Source: Chrysochromulina parva
Lineage: Eukaryota > Haptophyta > Prymnesiales > Chrysochromulinaceae
NCBI GenBank assembly: GCA_002887195.1
Contig: PJAB01001334.1
Location: 1 to 15,322 of the forward strand
Reading direction: 5' to 3'
DNA: 15,322 nt
The notes beneath the pieces are model-generated. The model saw only the letters and a program-made list of their open reading frames with translations, was not told the DNA's origin and searched no databases. Made by a program: the position numbers and the translations under genes. Position 1 is the stretch's first letter, and every line of letters starts with the position of its first letter. Shown here piece by piece: positions 7,901 to 14,466 of the stretch.

Positions 7901-10900
7901 CCTCGTCGCACATGAAGCGAGGATGCAGCAAGCACAAACGGAAGCGCGCGCTTTCACTGCGGAAGCGCAAGCCTCTTCGGGTGAACTTGAGACGACTTCC
8001 AAACAGCTCAAGAAGCAGCTCCGTGCGGCGAAGATGCGAGTGGCGCTGGCCCGTGAGCATCGTGATAAGGCGGAGGCGATGACTGTTGACGAACCGCCAA
8101 CCTCCGATGTGCCCAGGACGGCGCCTTTTGACGAACCGCCAACCTCCGATGCGCCCACGACGGCGCCTAAGGTGACGGCTCCGTCTGCGGAGGCATCGAC
8201 GACGGCCACCGACGCTCTCGCCGTCACCGCAGGCGCCATACTGGGCGCACCGACGACGGCCACCGACGCTCTCGCCGACCAATCTCTCGCCGACCAATCT
8301 CTCGCCGACAAGCTGACGAGCGCCTCTATTTCCACCGCCGTGACGACGATTGCCGTGCAGGCGACGGCGGAGGAGGTTCAAGGGTCAGCGGTTGTGGGAC
8401 AAGAGTCTCGGGTGGCAACGTCGACTCTGCTAGAGACCGAGGAGGCCATTCGGGCGTCGGCGGAGGCGGCCTCTGCTCAGGCGGAGGCGGAGGCGGCAGC
8501 GGCAGCCGCATTGCGGGCGGACGCGGAGGCAGCGCAGGCAGCGCAGGCCGCGGCGCAGGCGGCGACGGCAGCGGCGGCGGCCATGGCGCACGTCGCCACG
8601 GTGCGGGGCATGCGACGCCGCGTCTACCTCGCCCCCTCAGTCCTTCTCCACTTGCATGTGTGTCCGACTCTCGAGCGCCGCAAGCCTGGTGCACAGCCGG
8701 CGGCGGCAGCAGCGGCAGCAGCGGCAGCACTGGCGACTGCGAACGTCGCCGCAGCACCTGCAGCACTGGCGAAGGCCCAAGCGCCCGCAGTCACCAGAGC
8801 AGCCGCAGCACCGGCGGCGGCGGCGTCCGAGCCGATCCGCATCCAGTGGCCGCCAGCGACACTCGCAGCCGAGGAGGAGGAGGAGGAGGAGGAGGCTCGG
8901 GCTTGGGAGAGAGCTGCCAGGGAGGCGGCGGGTAGCAACGACGAGCTCTCATTTGAAGACTTTGAACGCTTGATGGAGATGCCAACTGAGCTCCGATCGC
9001 AGATCAATCTGCAAGGGACGTCAGACGCCTGGGACGAGAAGGGGTTCAAGAAGGCCTTGGGCACCATGCTCGAGGTGAACCCCGACGACGTGCGCGTTCT
9101 CTCGGGCACAGCCGGTACACCCACCACTCTTCAGGGTCAAGGGGCGGTCCTAGCGGTCGAGTACGCGGTGCTCTTCCAACACGGGACCAGCGCCGAGAGG
9201 CAGGCCCTCGTCGCCCTCCAGCAAACTCTCCAGCGGGACCTCGCGTCCGCCCTCGAGCGTGCGGATGCGGAAGCAGCGGCGGTCGCAGAGCGAAGTTTGC
9301 TGGAGACGAGGCGGCGGGGTGAGCAGCACATCGCGGCGGCCGTGGCGTGCGCGGAGGCAGGCATGAAGTTGATGAGCGGTTCGGCAGGGGACATACAGGC
9401 TGGCTTGACTGCGGGAGGCTTCCGAGCAACGGTCATTTCCGTCCAAGCGCCGTCCTTGGAGAATGCCTTCGCAAGCTTCGAGAAGGCGCCGCCTCGGGCG
9501 CCACTGGCCGAGGCGGCCGCCGCACTTGAGGCCGCGGAGGCGGCGGCAAGGGAGGAGGTGGCGGCGCTGGCTGCACTGTCGGCCGCCGAGACGGCGCGCG
9601 CTCAGGCGGTGGCCGCCGAGGCGGCGGCGACGGAGGAGAGCGCAAGGGCAGCCGCTGCGCTCGCGACTCAGGCCGCGGAGCAGGCGGCGGCCGCGGCGGC
9701 GGAGCGCCAGCGGCTCGCCGCCGCTGAACGCAAGAGGCTCGAGCTGGCGGCTGCGACGGCGCGGCACGCTGTCCGCCGGGGCGTGGGCGCACTCGGGCTC
9801 CTTAGGACGATGAGTGGGCTTGGCGCGGCTGCGGAGGTGGCGCGCCAAGCGCTTGCATCCTCGTGCATACGGGACGCGCTGGCGACGGCGTTTCAGATGG
9901 AGGCGGAGCGCTTGCGGCTGGCGGGGGCGGCCGCGGTGGGCCGGGCGGCAGTGAAGAGTGGGGTGGGAGCTCTCAGAGCGGCGGGGGCGATGGGCAGCTT
10001 GGCAGCGGAGACGAGGGCGAGGGAGACGAGGGCGAGGGAGGCAAGGGAGGAGGCGGAGCGTCATGCGTTGGCGGAGGAGGCGGTGCGCAGGGCGTTTGAG
10101 CTTGGGCTGCAGATGGCGGCGGCAGAAGCGGCCGAGGCGGCGGCGACTCTGATCCAGGCGTGCGCTCGCATGTGTATCGCCGTCGGCAAGCGTCGGGCAC
10201 TGGTAGCAGCGACGGCCTTGCGCAAGCGTCGCGCCGCGGAGGTTGGCCGGGCGTCGATGCAAAGGGGAGCCCAGGCCATGGCGAGTGTGGGATTTGTGAG
10301 GGATCGTGCCACCTCGACGCAGGCGACACGTCAGGCGCTGGTGGAGGCGACGGTGCAGCGGGTGATGGCCGAGGCGCTACGGCTGGAGGCGCTCAGGCAG
10401 ACGGAAGAGAGGAGAAGGTGGAAGGCTGCGGCGGCAGCGACGGGCCGACGTGTCGTGCGTAGGGCGGCACAGGCCGTCCGCGCGATCATCCGCATGCGTG
10501 CACTCGCAGGTGTGTATTGCATGCTGATGACCTCTGATTGCACCCCGTCCCTGGCCCTTAACCGTCCGCGCGATCATCTGCATGCGTGCGTGCACTCGCA
10601 GAGGAGACGACGAATCTCGCGAGGGAGATTGATCGACAGAAGGCGATCCTCGTCCTCCAGCGAGGCGCACGCCTGTGGCTTGCCTTCCGGCTGCGCAAGA
10701 AGCTCATGGACGATCAGAAGCGCATCCTCGAACGGCACTCCCGCGTGATTTGCCGCGTGATTCACGCTCGACTGGAGCGAGAGAGACTCGTCGAGGAGCG
10801 CCGCCTGCGCGCTGCCACGAAGTTGCAGAGCCACGCGAGGCGTAAGTCGGCGATGCATATCGTTCGGGCGAAGCGGGCGGATCGGCAGCGGAAGAAGATG

Positions 10901-13900
10901 AGCAAGGCCATGCGACTCGATGCCAAGGCGGCTGCGAGCCTCAACTTCCTCGGCGACCTGGCACAGCAGAGGGCGGCAGCGGCGGCACGGCTCGTGCAAG
11001 CGCGCCAGCGGACCCGTATGAATATGCACCGGCTCAAGAAGGCAAGGGAGGGCGCGCTGCTGCTACAGCGCGATTGGCGCGGAGTGATCGGAAGGCGGGA
11101 AGCGGCGTTCAAGCGCATGCAGCTGCTGGTTGCGGTGCGCATGCAGGCCTTCTGGCGCGGCTGGCGCATTCGATGCGTCAGGTCCGTGGTCTCGTCACTG
11201 ATCTTGCAGATCGAGATCTCGCACGAGGCGAAAGCATGGCGTGAGCTCCAGGCGGTCCGACGCATGCAGCGCGCCTACCACAGCTACCGCGTGCGACGTC
11301 TGATCAAAGATCAAGATAAGCGCGCTGGGAACAAACTCGTCCGCTTCCTCTGGGCCGTCATCGTCTTTAAGCGCCTCGTCCAACGCTCGAGGCGCCTCAT
11401 CGTGAAGACGATCCTTGGCGAGCTCACGAGCCAGATTGTGAAGGCGAGGCTCAGAGAGAACCTCAGGTACGGTGCCTCGCGGAAGATTCACGTGGAGCTG
11501 GAGAAGATAGCTCCCGATGGCCTGACGATGGCCCCCGATCGCCTCCCTCATCAGGTACGGTGCCTCGCGGAAGATTCAGCTCTTGTACCGAGATCACATG
11601 CAGCGCAAGGCAGTGGCTCGCGAGGCCCGGCGCGTAGCGGTCGCTCGGCGCCGTGTCGAGCTCTCGTTGCGCACCGCCCTCGGCCGTACGGCTGTTCACA
11701 GCTTGCTGCCATGGTCGGTGTACGCGCGCTCGCATCGGACCCACGCGCACGCGCACATGGGCATGTTCGGGGTGGGCGAGGAGGAGGAGGCGCCTTGTGC
11801 TTTCTGGCCGTACGGAGTCACGAGCCACGGCGGCCCCCCACGACGAGCCAGCACGCCACATGGACCCGTGCCGCCCACCCCCCGGCTCGACCATCCCCCG
11901 GGGGGCGAGCCCTCGTCGACGTTCCATCGACGACGCACGAGGGCTTCGTCAGAGAGGGTTTCGTCAGAGAGGGTGCGAGGGCGTGGAGAGGGCGCCGATG
12001 GCGGCGCCCTTGGAGGCGATGGCGATGCTGGCGTGCACCGCGGGGGCGATGGCGCGCCGGCGTTGACAGACAGCGAGGGTTTGTCCCTGCTCGGCGAGCA
12101 TGCCCTCGACCCTCGTCTTCGCGAAGCGTGGCACACGATGACTCGGTCCGACCGGGCCGTGGTCGCCAAGATGATGCCGGAGAAGCGACACCTTTTCCTC
12201 CGCCGACGCTGGGAAGCGGCGGGTGGGGTGTGGGAGGGCGCCGCATCCAAAGTAGGCAACCTCGAAGCCTCGGATCGCTTGTTGGCTAAGATGCATGCAT
12301 CCAGCGCCATGCCGACGACGGGCCCTGCCGCCAGCGGCATGCCGACGATGGGCGTGACGGCAGCCCCGATGCCCAGAAAGGAGGAGGCAAGGCAGGAGGC
12401 AAGGCAGGCGGCGTGGGCAGTGGAGGAGCGCTCGTGGACTGCCGTTGAGGAGGCTCGGCGCGTCGTAGTGGGCGCCGTGGAGGAGGAGGCTCGGCGCGTC
12501 GTAGTGGGCGCCGTGGAGGAGGAGGCGCGGCGCGTCGTAGTGGGCGCCGTTGAGGAGGAGGCTCGGCGCGTCGTATTGGGCGCGATACGGTCGGTGCTTC
12601 GCGGACTGCCGCGAGACGGCCCTTGCCTAATTAGGGACGGTCTGGTCTCCAACGCCTCCAACGGCTCCAACGGCCAAGGCCAAGGCCGGATCCGTCACGG
12701 GATCGTGAGCTTTGCACCCACTCCGGCCGACGCCCAGGACGACGCGTCGATCGACGGCGGGGCGGCGGGAGCATCCGCGCCCCTACCGGTCGAGGCGTCG
12801 TCCTGTGCTGGCCTACCGGTCGAGGCGTCGTCCTGTGCTGGCCTACCGGTCGAGGCGTCGTCCTGTGCTGGCCTACCGGTCGAGGCGTCGTCCTGGGCGG
12901 GCCCACCGGTCGAGGCGTCGTCCTGGGCGGGCCTACCGGTCGACGGATCGGACGCGTACCGGTACGATGGGACGGAGCTGAGCATGATGCGTGACGACGA
13001 GCTGTTCGCATACGCCAAGGAGCTGCGCGCCCCCTCCGTGGCGCTCGAGGCGCTCAAGACGGCGCGCGCCCCCTTGGCACTCGAGGCGCTCGAGACGGCG
13101 CGGGGTCCCGCGGCGGCGCCCATGACGGCGCGCCCCCCCTTGGAGGCGGCCGTGCACCATGCCGAAGGGGGCGTGCGCCCACGACGACGCGTCGGCCGCT
13201 CGAAGAGCACCGACCATCAGACCGACCATCAGGCCGCGCCCACGACGACGCGGACGCCCAAGGAGGAGGGGGTGCGAGATCGGGTGCGAGATCGAGGTGA
13301 GAGCTCGAGGGTCGAGCCCGAGGGTGTGAACAGCAAGGGTGTGAACCGCAAGGGTGTGAACAGCAAGGGTGTGAGGCCACTACGAGCTGGGCCGCCCGTG
13401 AGCATCCTCGCAGGGAATCTCGCAGGGAATCTCGCAGGGAATCTCGCAGGGAATCTCGCAGGGAATCTCGCAGGGAATCTCGCGAGGCCGAAGCGACCCT
13501 CGCCCGCCATGAACGCCCTCGGCGCCATCTACGGTACAGACGCGGTCGCGGACGCGGACGCGGACGCAGACGCGGAGGCGGACGCAGACGCGGAGGCGGA
13601 AGGACCCTCGGTGTGGGGCGGAGCGGGTGCCCAACACGGCGCGCCTGGGCTCGACCGAGAGGCGCGCGCCGTGCTGAGCACGTACGGGTACGAGTACGGC
13701 ACGCGGATGCGGGAGAGGTACGTCTCGGACGAGCTGCGAGCGGCCGCGGCATTGGCCGACCTCATCTCCCGACAGGGGCTCTCCCCTCGTAAGCTCCCGC
13801 CTCGGCTGTCCGCGCTGTCACGAGCACCTCGAGTGTCTGCCGAGGAAGATCGCGGGCAGCGGCCCGAGCGTTTCAAGATACTGCCGCAGGTGCTACTGCA

Positions 13901-14234
13901 AGCCCGCCCGGTGCGCCCTACGCCCTCGAGTGAGGGAGGCGTACCGGTAAGGGTACCGGTACGTCCGCAGCTCCCCGCGGTGCCAGATGCGAGCTCAGAT
14001 GCGAGCTCGGGTGCGAGAGGCCATCTCCGCCCCCACAACGAGCGTGCTCGGCAGCAGGCGTGGCAGCCGCGCCCTACCACGTGGCAGCCGCCCCCCGGCC
14101 ACACGCTGCACGACCGCTTCCAGCAGCTGCAGCAAGCCGCTCGCGAGCGCAATACGGAGGCCGCCCTGATCCTGCCTCTGCTACCTGGACCCACGAGCGG
14201 CGGTTCGGGTGTGACGATGAGGACCTCGGCATAG
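4905..14234 (+). CDS. Giant ARM-IQ-EF-hand helical scaffold protein, three exons: join(4905..10509,10602..11466,11555..14234)
   Basis: The spliced frame is 9150 nt (3049 residues), ending in tandem stops TAG-TAA at 14232-14237. The start is ATG 4905 (A at -3, G at +4). Order of parts: residues 12-180, armadillo/HEAT-like helices; IQ-like calmodulin-binding motifs near 237, 361, 389, 514, 582 and 742; an EF-hand pair with loops at 666-677 (canonical) and 702-713 (position 5 is Gly, so weaker); long Ala/Glu/Arg helices with EAAAK units near 860-877; a possible globular segment at about 1350-1515; a four-copy helical repeat from about 1615 to 1885; further IQ motifs near 1746, 1881, 1939, 2019, 2045 and 2085; then a low-complexity, repeat-filled tail from about 2160. 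No catalytic domain or membrane segment is seen. It is best read as a calcium/calmodulin-responsive cytoskeletal or scaffold protein (inference). More in-frame introns, for example around 6500-6640 or 8600-8700, cannot be excluded. Confidence 0.75.
4938..5445 (+). other. Armadillo/HEAT-like repeat domain of the giant protein
   Basis: Residues about 12-180 contain roughly four repeats of amphipathic helices with the hallmarks of armadillo folds: VPILLQLLDL, GGISTITNLL, APKLLTCLSS and AIPIFEALLG open the successive units, each followed by helices of the type ALFLIANLAS, AAAALQNCST and YAAGAVKNVI. In known proteins such domains bind extended peptides. Here it precedes the first IQ motif directly, so it may dock the protein to a partner. 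Confidence 0.7.
5610..6500 (+). other. IQ motif cluster 1 within Ala/Glu/Arg coiled-coil region
   Basis: Four IQ-like motifs fit the I/L-Q-x3-R-G/x-x3-R pattern: RLQRAWRSSRMARRR near 5610, LIQSMRRGALGRM near 5982, ALQSAARGLTARR near 6075, and KLQSSRRGRMGRR near 6450. They are separated by highly charged Ala/Glu/Arg helices expected to form single helices or coiled coils. IQ motifs usually bind calmodulin or myosin-type light chains. Confidence 0.7.
6569..6621 (+). repeat. 23-bp direct repeat with 30-bp period
   Basis: The 23-base sequence at 6569-6591 recurs exactly at 6599-6621, offset 30 bp, and encodes EAVLSRG twice. It lies in an atypical, less helical stretch (6500-6640) just upstream of the duplicated IQ block. 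The period is in frame. Confidence 0.8.
6645..6730 (+). repeat. 86-bp duplicated IQ block, copy 1
   Basis: Bases 6645-6730 match 7125-7210 with a single mismatch (G at 6704, T at 7184), offset exactly 480 bp. Both copies encode the same 28 residues, which begin with the IQ-like TTIAAAHRGKAARKK and continue into a Lys/Pro-rich segment ending KHPPKP. Sequence outside the repeat diverges at once on both sides. Confidence 0.95.
6870..7060 (+). other. EF-hand pair (calmodulin-like lobe) of the giant protein
   Basis: Two EF-hand units lie in tandem. Loop 1 at 6900-6935 (DANGDGEVSKKE) has all standard ligands: Asp1, Asn3, Asp5, Gly6, Glu12. Loop 2 at 7008-7043 (DQDGGGVLHYKE) has Asp1, Asp3 and Glu12 but Gly at position 5, so binding may be weaker. 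Flanking helices (VLDLFRAW, FRKAMPTIGL, VDALFDSW, ELSKVLR) are standard. The module sits exactly between the two copies of the 86-bp IQ block. Confidence 0.92.
7125..7210 (+). repeat. 86-bp duplicated IQ block, copy 2
   Basis: This is the second copy of the block at 6645-6730, with one base difference in 86. It follows the EF-hand pair, so the order is IQ block, Pro-rich linker, EF-hand pair, IQ block. The spacing is 160 codons, so recombination between copies would delete the EF-hands without shifting the frame. Confidence 0.95.
7482..7550 (+). repeat. Natural EAAAK helix repeat
   Basis: Codons at 7482-7496, 7497-7511 and 7521-7535 each spell EAAAK, with an AAK between the second and third and an EAAAA after. 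The DNA units are nearly identical 15-mers (GAGGCGGCAGCAAAG), so recent tandem duplication is likely. Such i to i+4 Glu-Lys spaced Ala helices are known to form stiff single helices. Confidence 0.85.
8091..8310 (+). repeat. Cluster of short in-frame repeats (DEPPTSD, TTATDALA, DQSLA)
   Basis: Three repeat families lie side by side. DEPPTSD followed by Val/Ala-Pro-x-Thr-Ala-Pro occurs twice (from about 8088 and 8130). TTATDALA occurs twice (about 8200 and 8254). A 15-bp unit encoding DQSLA is repeated in tandem around 8262-8310. The region is Thr/Ser/Pro-rich and probably an unstructured spacer between helical segments. Confidence 0.8.
8871..8894 (+). repeat. (GAG)8 microsatellite encoding eight Glu
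   Basis: Eight perfect GAG codons run from 8871 to 8894 inside the giant gene. The tract is a likely site of length variation between strains, always in steps of one residue. Confidence 0.95.
8955..9440 (+). other. Possible globular domain between coiled-coil segments of the giant protein
   Basis: Residues about 1350-1515 break from the Ala/Glu/Arg pattern: a helix around FEDFERLMEM, a strand-like LRSQINLQG, a helix GFKKALGTML, strands near DDVRVLSG and AVLAVEYAVLF, a helix LVALQQTLQRDL, then FRATVISVQAP. The alternation helix-strand-helix-strand, with a paired half that ends in a hydrophobic strand, resembles small alpha/beta modules (SEA-like) common in algal proteins. This is a fold guess from pattern only. 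Confidence 0.35.
10474..10601 (+). repeat. Direct repeats flanking intron 1
   Basis: The 36 bases 10474-10509 at the end of exon 1 recur as 10562-10601 at the end of intron 1, with one substitution (10491/10579) and one 4-bp CGTG expansion. The starts are 88 bp apart. Both copies end in CTCGCAG. The pattern points to local duplication of exon sequence. Confidence 0.9.
10510..10601 (+). other. Spliceosomal intron 1 of the giant gene (92 nt, GT-AG)
   Basis: The 5' site reads CAG|GTGTGT and the 3' site CTCGCAG|AGG. Possible CURAY branch points are CTGAT at 10524-10528 and 10534-10538. The length (92, remainder 2 modulo 3) moves the reading frame exactly from exon 1 to exon 2; unspliced translation stops at 10748. 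Splicing joins RMRALA to EETTNLA, restoring a Glu codon split after its first base. The predicted helix continues smoothly across the junction. Confidence 0.85.
10635..11305 (+). other. IQ motif cluster 2 (exon 2)
   Basis: Exon 2 is almost wholly IQ-type helix, with motifs near 10641 (VLQRGARLWLAFRLRKK), 10816 (KLQSHARRKSAMHIVRAKR), 11057 (LLQRDWRGVIGRREA), 11138 (RMQAFWRGWRIRCVR) and 11258 (RMQRAYHSYRVRRL). Spacing is irregular, unlike the regular lever arm of a myosin. The density of Arg and aromatic residues favours binding of calmodulin-like light chains. Confidence 0.75.
11463..11578 (+). repeat. 28-bp direct repeats flanking intron 2
   Basis: Bases 11463-11490 and 11551-11578 are identical over 28 positions, offset 88 bp. 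The first copy spans the exon 2/intron 2 border and the second spans the intron 2/exon 3 border; both contain TCAG|GTACGG. Removing 88 bases therefore gives the same mRNA wherever the cut falls in the repeat. Confidence 0.95.
11467..11554 (+). other. Spliceosomal intron 2 of the giant gene (88 nt, GT-AG)
   Basis: The 5' site is CTCAG|GTACGG and the 3' site CATCAG|GTACGG. A perfect CURAY branch-point match, CTGAC at 11522-11526, puts its adenine 29 nt from the 3' end. The length (88, remainder 1 modulo 3) shifts the frame exactly from exon 2 to exon 3. The spliced product reads RENLRYGASRKIQLLYRDHM, a continuous basic helix. Unspliced translation runs into low-complexity sequence and stops at 12289. 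Confidence 0.85.
11945..11974 (+). repeat. 15-bp perfect tandem repeat (SSERV x2)
   Basis: The 15-base unit TTCGTCAGAGAGGGT occupies 11945-11959 and 11960-11974. It is in frame and adds one copy of a Ser-Ser-Glu-Arg-Val type motif to the tail of the giant protein. Confidence 0.9.
12444..12585 (+). repeat. 36-bp tandem repeat, four copies (VEEEARRVVVGA)
   Basis: Four near-identical units encode VEEEARRVVVGA; the first lacks one Glu codon and the last has Leu for one Val. Period is 36 bp (12 codons). Charge and Val spacing suggest an amphipathic helix that is extended by each copy. Confidence 0.92.
12782..12951 (+). repeat. 30-bp tandem repeat, six copies (PVEASSCAGL type)
   Basis: Units begin at 12782, 12812, 12842, 12872, 12902 and 12932. 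Copies 1-3 encode VEASSCAG, copies 4-5 change Cys to Trp (VEASSWAG), and copy 6 diverges to VDGSD. Each unit carries one ACCGGT palindrome. The Cys/Trp split shows the array grew in two steps. There are no variable spacers, so it is not CRISPR-like. Confidence 0.95.
12955..12966. repeat. 12-bp perfect palindrome in coding sequence
   Basis: CGTACCGGTACG at 12955-12966 is its own reverse complement and sits directly after the 30-bp array. GTACCGGTAC recurs at 13953-13962. Both may be by-products of the ACCGGT-rich composition; no function is implied. Confidence 0.6.
13039..13110 (+). repeat. LEALxTAR duplicated segment
   Basis: The peptide VALEALKTARAPLALEALETARGP shows two copies of a 13-residue unit (LEAL-K/E-TAR-A/G-P), matched by near-identical DNA with a 39-bp period. 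It is in frame and continues the repeat-built tail of the giant protein. Confidence 0.8.
13322..13374 (+). repeat. 15-bp tandem repeat (GVNSK), about 3.5 copies
   Basis: GGTGTGAACAGCAAG-type units run in tandem and encode GVNSK, GVNRK, GVNSK, then GV. A single base change makes the Ser/Arg variant in the middle copy. Just upstream a 12-bp unit encodes VRDR twice. Confidence 0.92.
13407..13482 (+). repeat. 12-bp tandem repeat, six perfect copies (LAGN)
   Basis: CTCGCAGGGAAT is repeated six times without change from 13407 to 13478, followed by a partial copy. It encodes LAGN six times. Perfect identity suggests very recent expansion or ongoing length change. Confidence 0.95.
13547..13602 (+). 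repeat. 6-bp Asp-Ala/Glu-Ala repeat
   Basis: GCGGAC/GCAGAC/GCGGAG hexamers alternate for about nine units and encode an acidic DADADADAEADADAEAE stretch. The neighbouring region is predicted disordered. Confidence 0.9.
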
Positions 14235-14247
14235 TAACGGCATAGTA
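14227..14247. repeat. 10-bp direct repeat across the giant gene's stop codon
   Basis: CGGCATAGTA at 14227-14236 recurs at 14238-14247, one base apart. The stop is thus TAG followed at once by an in-frame TAA, and the copy brings another TAG nearby in a different frame. Confidence 0.8.
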
Positions 14248-14287
14248 GTTTCAATCTCTTGGGAGCGTGGGGGCGTGGGATGTTAGT

Positions 14288-14306
14288 GAGAAGTGATGTA
14301 CTTCTC
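14288..14306. terminator. Small hairpin 54 nt after the stop codon
   Basis: GAGAAGT (14288-14294) and ACTTCTC (14300-14306) are perfect complements around a 5-base loop. It may shape the 3' UTR of the giant gene; a role in 3' end formation is only a guess. The TGTTAG on either side (14281 and 14312) is also duplicated. Confidence 0.35.
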
Positions 14307-14357
14307 GATGCTGTTAGAGAGGCTCTACTTGACTCGACTCGCACGTTCACCTGAACA

Positions 14358-14371
14358 ATTTGCATGCAAAT
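14358..14371. promoter_or_regulatory. 14-bp perfect palindrome ATTTGCATGCAAAT
   Basis: The site is its own reverse complement and lies 95 bases upstream of the next gene's ATG. It contains ATTTGCAT, the animal octamer sequence, on both strands, overlapping at the centre. In an AT-poor genome such a long AT-flanked palindrome is a good candidate binding site for a dimeric factor, but no factor can be named. Confidence 0.45.
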
Positions 14372-14466
14372 CAAAGAAATTCGTCGGGATGTAACCACAA
14401 CCTGCGACGGGTGCGACCAGTGCGTGTGTTCACGAGTAGGGTCGCGAGCAGCAGCTCTTTGGCTGC

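Larger units (their letters stand above)
9747..10680 (+). repeat. Four-copy degenerate helical repeat of the giant protein, last copy spanning intron 1
   Basis: A unit of the form A-x-x-GR-x-x-V-x-x-G/A-x-x-A-(about 10)-LA-x-x-T recurs starting near 9747 (ARHAVRRGVGAL), 9924 (GRAAVKSGVGAL), 10233 (GRASMQRGAQAM) and 10434 (GRRVVRRAAQAV). Copies are about 60-100 residues apart because of charged insertions. In copy 4 the conserved LA-x-E-T part (compare SLAAET in copy 2) is completed only after splicing, as RALAEETT, which supports the intron boundary. Confidence 0.6.
14235..14466. promoter_or_regulatory. Intergenic region between the giant gene and the last gene
   Basis: These 232 bases hold the 3' UTR of the giant gene and the promoter and leader of the next gene on the same strand. 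A 7-bp hairpin lies at 14288-14306 and a 14-bp palindrome at 14358-14371. The content is more AT-rich than the genes around it. A 192-residue alternative frame begins at 14364 but looks less protein-like than the one chosen. Confidence 0.5.

Noticed and set aside
7034..8335. 433-codon open frame on the minus strand, Ser/Ala-rich
   Set aside because: It is the mirror of the Ala/Glu/Arg codon pattern of the giant gene (GCG and GAG read backwards). No domain is visible, and the plus-strand frame has EF-hands and IQ motifs here or close by.
10586..12289. Exon 2 region as a separate gene of 567 codons
   Set aside because: Its first possible start is a GTG inside the intron 1 repeat, and after 11467 the frame enters low-complexity sequence. 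Splicing joins it cleanly to both neighbours.
12782..12951. CRISPR-like appearance of regular 30-bp repeats
   Set aside because: The units are contiguous with no unique spacers, lie in frame in a coding region and occur in a eukaryotic context.
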